Below, piece by piece: positions 62,454 to 64,000 of a stretch of 64,000 nucleotides of DNA. Source of the DNA: Planctomycetaceae bacterium (lineage in GTDB: Bacteria; Planctomycetota; Planctomycetia; Pirellulales; Pirellulaceae). The notes beneath the pieces are model-generated. The model did not search any database and was not told the DNA's origin. It worked only from the letters and a program-made list of their open reading frames with translations. How positions within the stretch are numbered: the stretch's first letter is position 1; every line of letters begins with the position of its first letter. Location: NCBI GenBank assembly GCA_020638975.1, contig JACKHN010000006.1:1-64000 (forward strand), in the 5' to 3' direction. The position numbers and the translations under genes were made by a program.

Positions 62454-63431
62454 ATGAGCGATAAACCGAAAGTCTTCGTTACCCGAGAAATTCCCGCCGC
62501 TGGATTAGAGAAGGTCGTTGCCGCCTGCAATGCAGACGTGTGGCCCGAGCATCTGCCGCCTTCGCGCGACGTGCTACTTCAGCGAATCGCCGGCTGCGAG
62601 GGGATTCTATCGTTGCTGACGGAGAAAGTAGACGCCGAATTCATGGACGCCGCTGGGCCGCAGTTGAAGGTGATCAGCAACTTTGCCGTCGGTTTCAACA
62701 ACATCGACATCGACGAAGCAACGCGACGCGGCATCCGTGTCGGCAACACGCCCGATGTCTTGACGGATGCAACGGCTGATATGGCCTTTGCGCTGTTGAT
62801 CTCCGCGTCACGACGGATTGTCGAGAGCCAGGACTATATTCGTGCTGGCAAGTGGCAGACATGGGAGCCACTGGGACACATCGGCGTCGACCTGATCGGA
62901 CGAACGATTGGCATCGTCGGCATGGGGCGAATTGGTTCTGCAATGGCCAAACGTTGCCACGGCGGATTCGGTATGAAGGTGCTCTATCACGACAAATATC
63001 GCAATGAAGCTGCCGAGAAGGAACTTGGTGCTGAACAAGTCGATATCGACAGGTTGTTGAAAGAGTCTGATTTCGTTTCGGTCCACACCGATTTGAACGA
63101 AACGACCAAGAGCATGTTCAACGCTGCGGCATTCCGGAAAATGAAGAAGACAGCGGTTTTTATTAACAGCGCTCGCGGACCGATTCACAATCAAAAGGAT
63201 CTGCACGACGCCCTGAAGAACGGCGAGATCTTTGCCGCTGGCTTGGACGTGACGGACCCAGAGCCAATTCCCATGGACGACCCGCTTCTAACGTTGTCGA
63301 ATTGCGTGATTGCACCGCATATCGCCAGCGCGACGGTTTCCAGTCGCAACGGCATGGCCGAGATCGCAGCCGATAATTTGATCGCTGGCTTGAAAGGCGA
63401 ACCGCTACGATGCTGGGTGAATCGCAAGTAG
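62454..63431 (+). CDS. D-2-hydroxyacid dehydrogenase (glyoxylate/hydroxypyruvate reductase type)
   Basis: 325 residues. The NAD(P) Rossmann motif is GIVGMGRIGSAMAKR; catalytic residues appear as NSARGPIHN (Arg), a downstream Glu in DPEPIPMDDPL and APHIASAT (His). The N-terminal text (VFVTREIPAAGLEKV) resembles glyoxylate reductases (GyaR/GhrB). It would reduce glyoxylate or hydroxypyruvate with NAD(P)H. Distinction from other D-hydroxyacid enzymes is not certain. The next gene is glnE, 70 bp downstream on the same strand. Confidence 0.9.
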   Translation: MSDKPKVFVTREIPAAGLEKVVAACNADVWPEHLPPSRDVLLQRIAGCEGILSLLTEKVDAEFMDAAGPQLKVISNFAVGFNNIDIDEATRRGIRVGNTPDVLTDATADMAFALLISASRRIVESQDYIRAGKWQTWEPLGHIGVDLIGRTIGIVGMGRIGSAMAKRCHGGFGMKVLYHDKYRNEAAEKELGAEQVDIDRLLKESDFVSVHTDLNETTKSMFNAAAFRKMKKTAVFINSARGPIHNQKDLHDALKNGEIFAAGLDVTDPEPIPMDDPLLTLSNCVIAPHIASATVSSRNGMAEIAADNLIAGLKGEPLRCWVNRK

Positions 63432-63464
63432 AATTGGTGATCGGCTGTCAGCTTTTTCATTCTG

Positions 63465-63492
63465 GCTGATCGCTGAAAGCTGATCGCTGAAA
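63465..63492. repeat. Short tandem repeat in the spacer before glnE
   Basis: Two adjacent copies of GCTGATCGCTGAAA, 8 bases before the glnE start codon. They may affect its ribosome binding site, which is otherwise weak. Confidence 0.7.
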
Positions 63493-63500
63493 GCTCCACC

Positions 63501-64000
63501 ATGCAAGTCGAGTCCGTCGTCGAATACCTGGACAGCCCCGCTAAGTCGCGAGACTGGCTGCGCTCCCTTGGTATTGAGAACGTGCAGCGTGCACACGGCA
63601 ACCTGGTTGCGATGGCCGATGCTGGCGTGACTCTCGACTTATTGGCGATCGTTTGGGAACAACTCGGCGAGCACCTGCCCGGCGTTAGCCATCCGGACAC
63701 CGTTTTGAACTCCCTTGAACGTTTCGTGTCGGCGTCGCGCAGCCCCTTGGCCCTCGCTTCTCTGTTCGACCGCGATCGCGAAGCATTGCCCGCCTTGCTA
63801 CAGATTCTGTCCGCAAGTCAGTACTTAAGTGACCTGCTGATTCGTGATCCCGAAAGCTACGACCTACTTCGATTGACCGAAGGCCAGCCCGTCTCACGCG
63901 AGATTCTGGTCGGCGAGCTTTGCGGTGAAGTCGAACTGCTGAGCAGCGAAGCATCGGTGATGGCAGCACTCCGTCGATTCAAGCACCGCGAGACGTTGCG
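63501..64000 (+). CDS. glnE: Glutamine synthetase adenylyltransferase, 3' end missing
   Basis: The first 166 codons, cut by the window end. Read by eye from the ATG at 63501: MQVESVVEYLDSPAKSRDWL near the start, then SASQYLSDLLIRDPESYDLL and VMAALRRFKHRETL. The pattern of a helical N-terminus followed by SASQYLSDLLIRDPE and an RRFKHRE-type segment is typical of GlnE, which adds and removes AMP on glutamine synthetase in response to nitrogen status. Without a stop codon in the window it would be missed by simple frame searches. The catalytic nucleotidyltransferase motif lies just beyond the window. Confidence 0.85.
   Translation, partial: MQVESVVEYLDSPAKSRDWLRSLGIENVQRAHGNLVAMADAGVTLDLLAIVWEQLGEHLPGVSHPDTVLNSLERFVSASRSPLALASLFDRDREALPALLQILSASQYLSDLLIRDPESYDLLRLTEGQPVSREILVGELCGEVELLSSEASVMAALRRFKHRETL

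Noticed and set aside
1..64000. tRNA, rRNA, CRISPR arrays or phage genes
   Set aside because: I saw no tRNA arm pattern, no spaced direct repeat array and no phage structural gene. A tRNA scan could still find something missed by eye.

Overview
The window looks like chromosomal DNA of a planctomycete, most likely near Pirellulales. The evidence is a DUF1559 pseudopilin-like protein paired with a small lipoprotein, two Tat-exported Gfo/Idh/MocA oxidoreductases, a MoxR/DUF58/BatA/vWA block, PQQ-like propeller and paired secreted amidohydrolase proteins, a bacterial microcompartment shell protein and short, scattered operons. This placement is an inference from gene content; no rRNA or tRNA gene was recognised to confirm it.

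Layout. 0-3 kb: a small secreted coiled-coil protein, a Tat oxidoreductase and an HU protein, with two clear intrinsic terminators. 3-17 kb: a 1568-residue exported propeller/TPR protein, then MoxR ATPase, DUF58, BatA-like vWA protein, a second vWA membrane protein and an exported EEP hydrolase. 17-32 kb: GT4 glycosyltransferase, queA, an esterase, two amidohydrolases, VOC and methyltransferase-like proteins, leuS. 32-41 kb: lipoprotein plus DUF1559 protein, an unknown membrane-tethered protein with a LolD/MacB-type ATPase, and a minus-strand run of ICMT-like methyltransferase, DJ-1, vWA, ThiF/MoeB and MoaD proteins, then a degenerate RNase H-like protein. 41-48 kb: glgB, DUF1801, and a catabolic-looking run (oxidoreductase, PhyH dioxygenase, sugar isomerase) ending in a tandem BMC shell protein. 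48-52 kb: an arginine operon transcribed argB-argD-argF-rph. 52-56 kb: cysD, a four-helix-bundle gene, then a cysN-cysC fusion for sulfate activation. 56-64 kb: a J-like membrane protein, thiS-thiG, an SLC13 transporter, a HemL-family aminotransferase, a D-2-hydroxyacid dehydrogenase and the first 500 bases of glnE.

The most striking signal is not a gene. The window carries at least two families of short palindromic, transposase-less elements whose target-site duplications can be read directly. One family (three copies, 100-101 bp, 8-bp duplications) adds 108 bp on insertion, exactly 36 codons. One copy lies in frame inside the glycosyltransferase gene and encodes a 36-residue insert. The second family (four copies, 134-141 bp) has 11-bp duplications. 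Several other long palindromes occupy most of the intergenic gaps.

Other points of interest are a ThiF/MoeB gene whose only sensible start is AUU behind a perfect Shine-Dalgarno sequence, a tandem BMC protein with a good internal start that could release a single-domain shell protein, an RNase H fold lacking its catalytic aspartates, and a mobile-looking four-helix-bundle gene that splits cysD from cysN.
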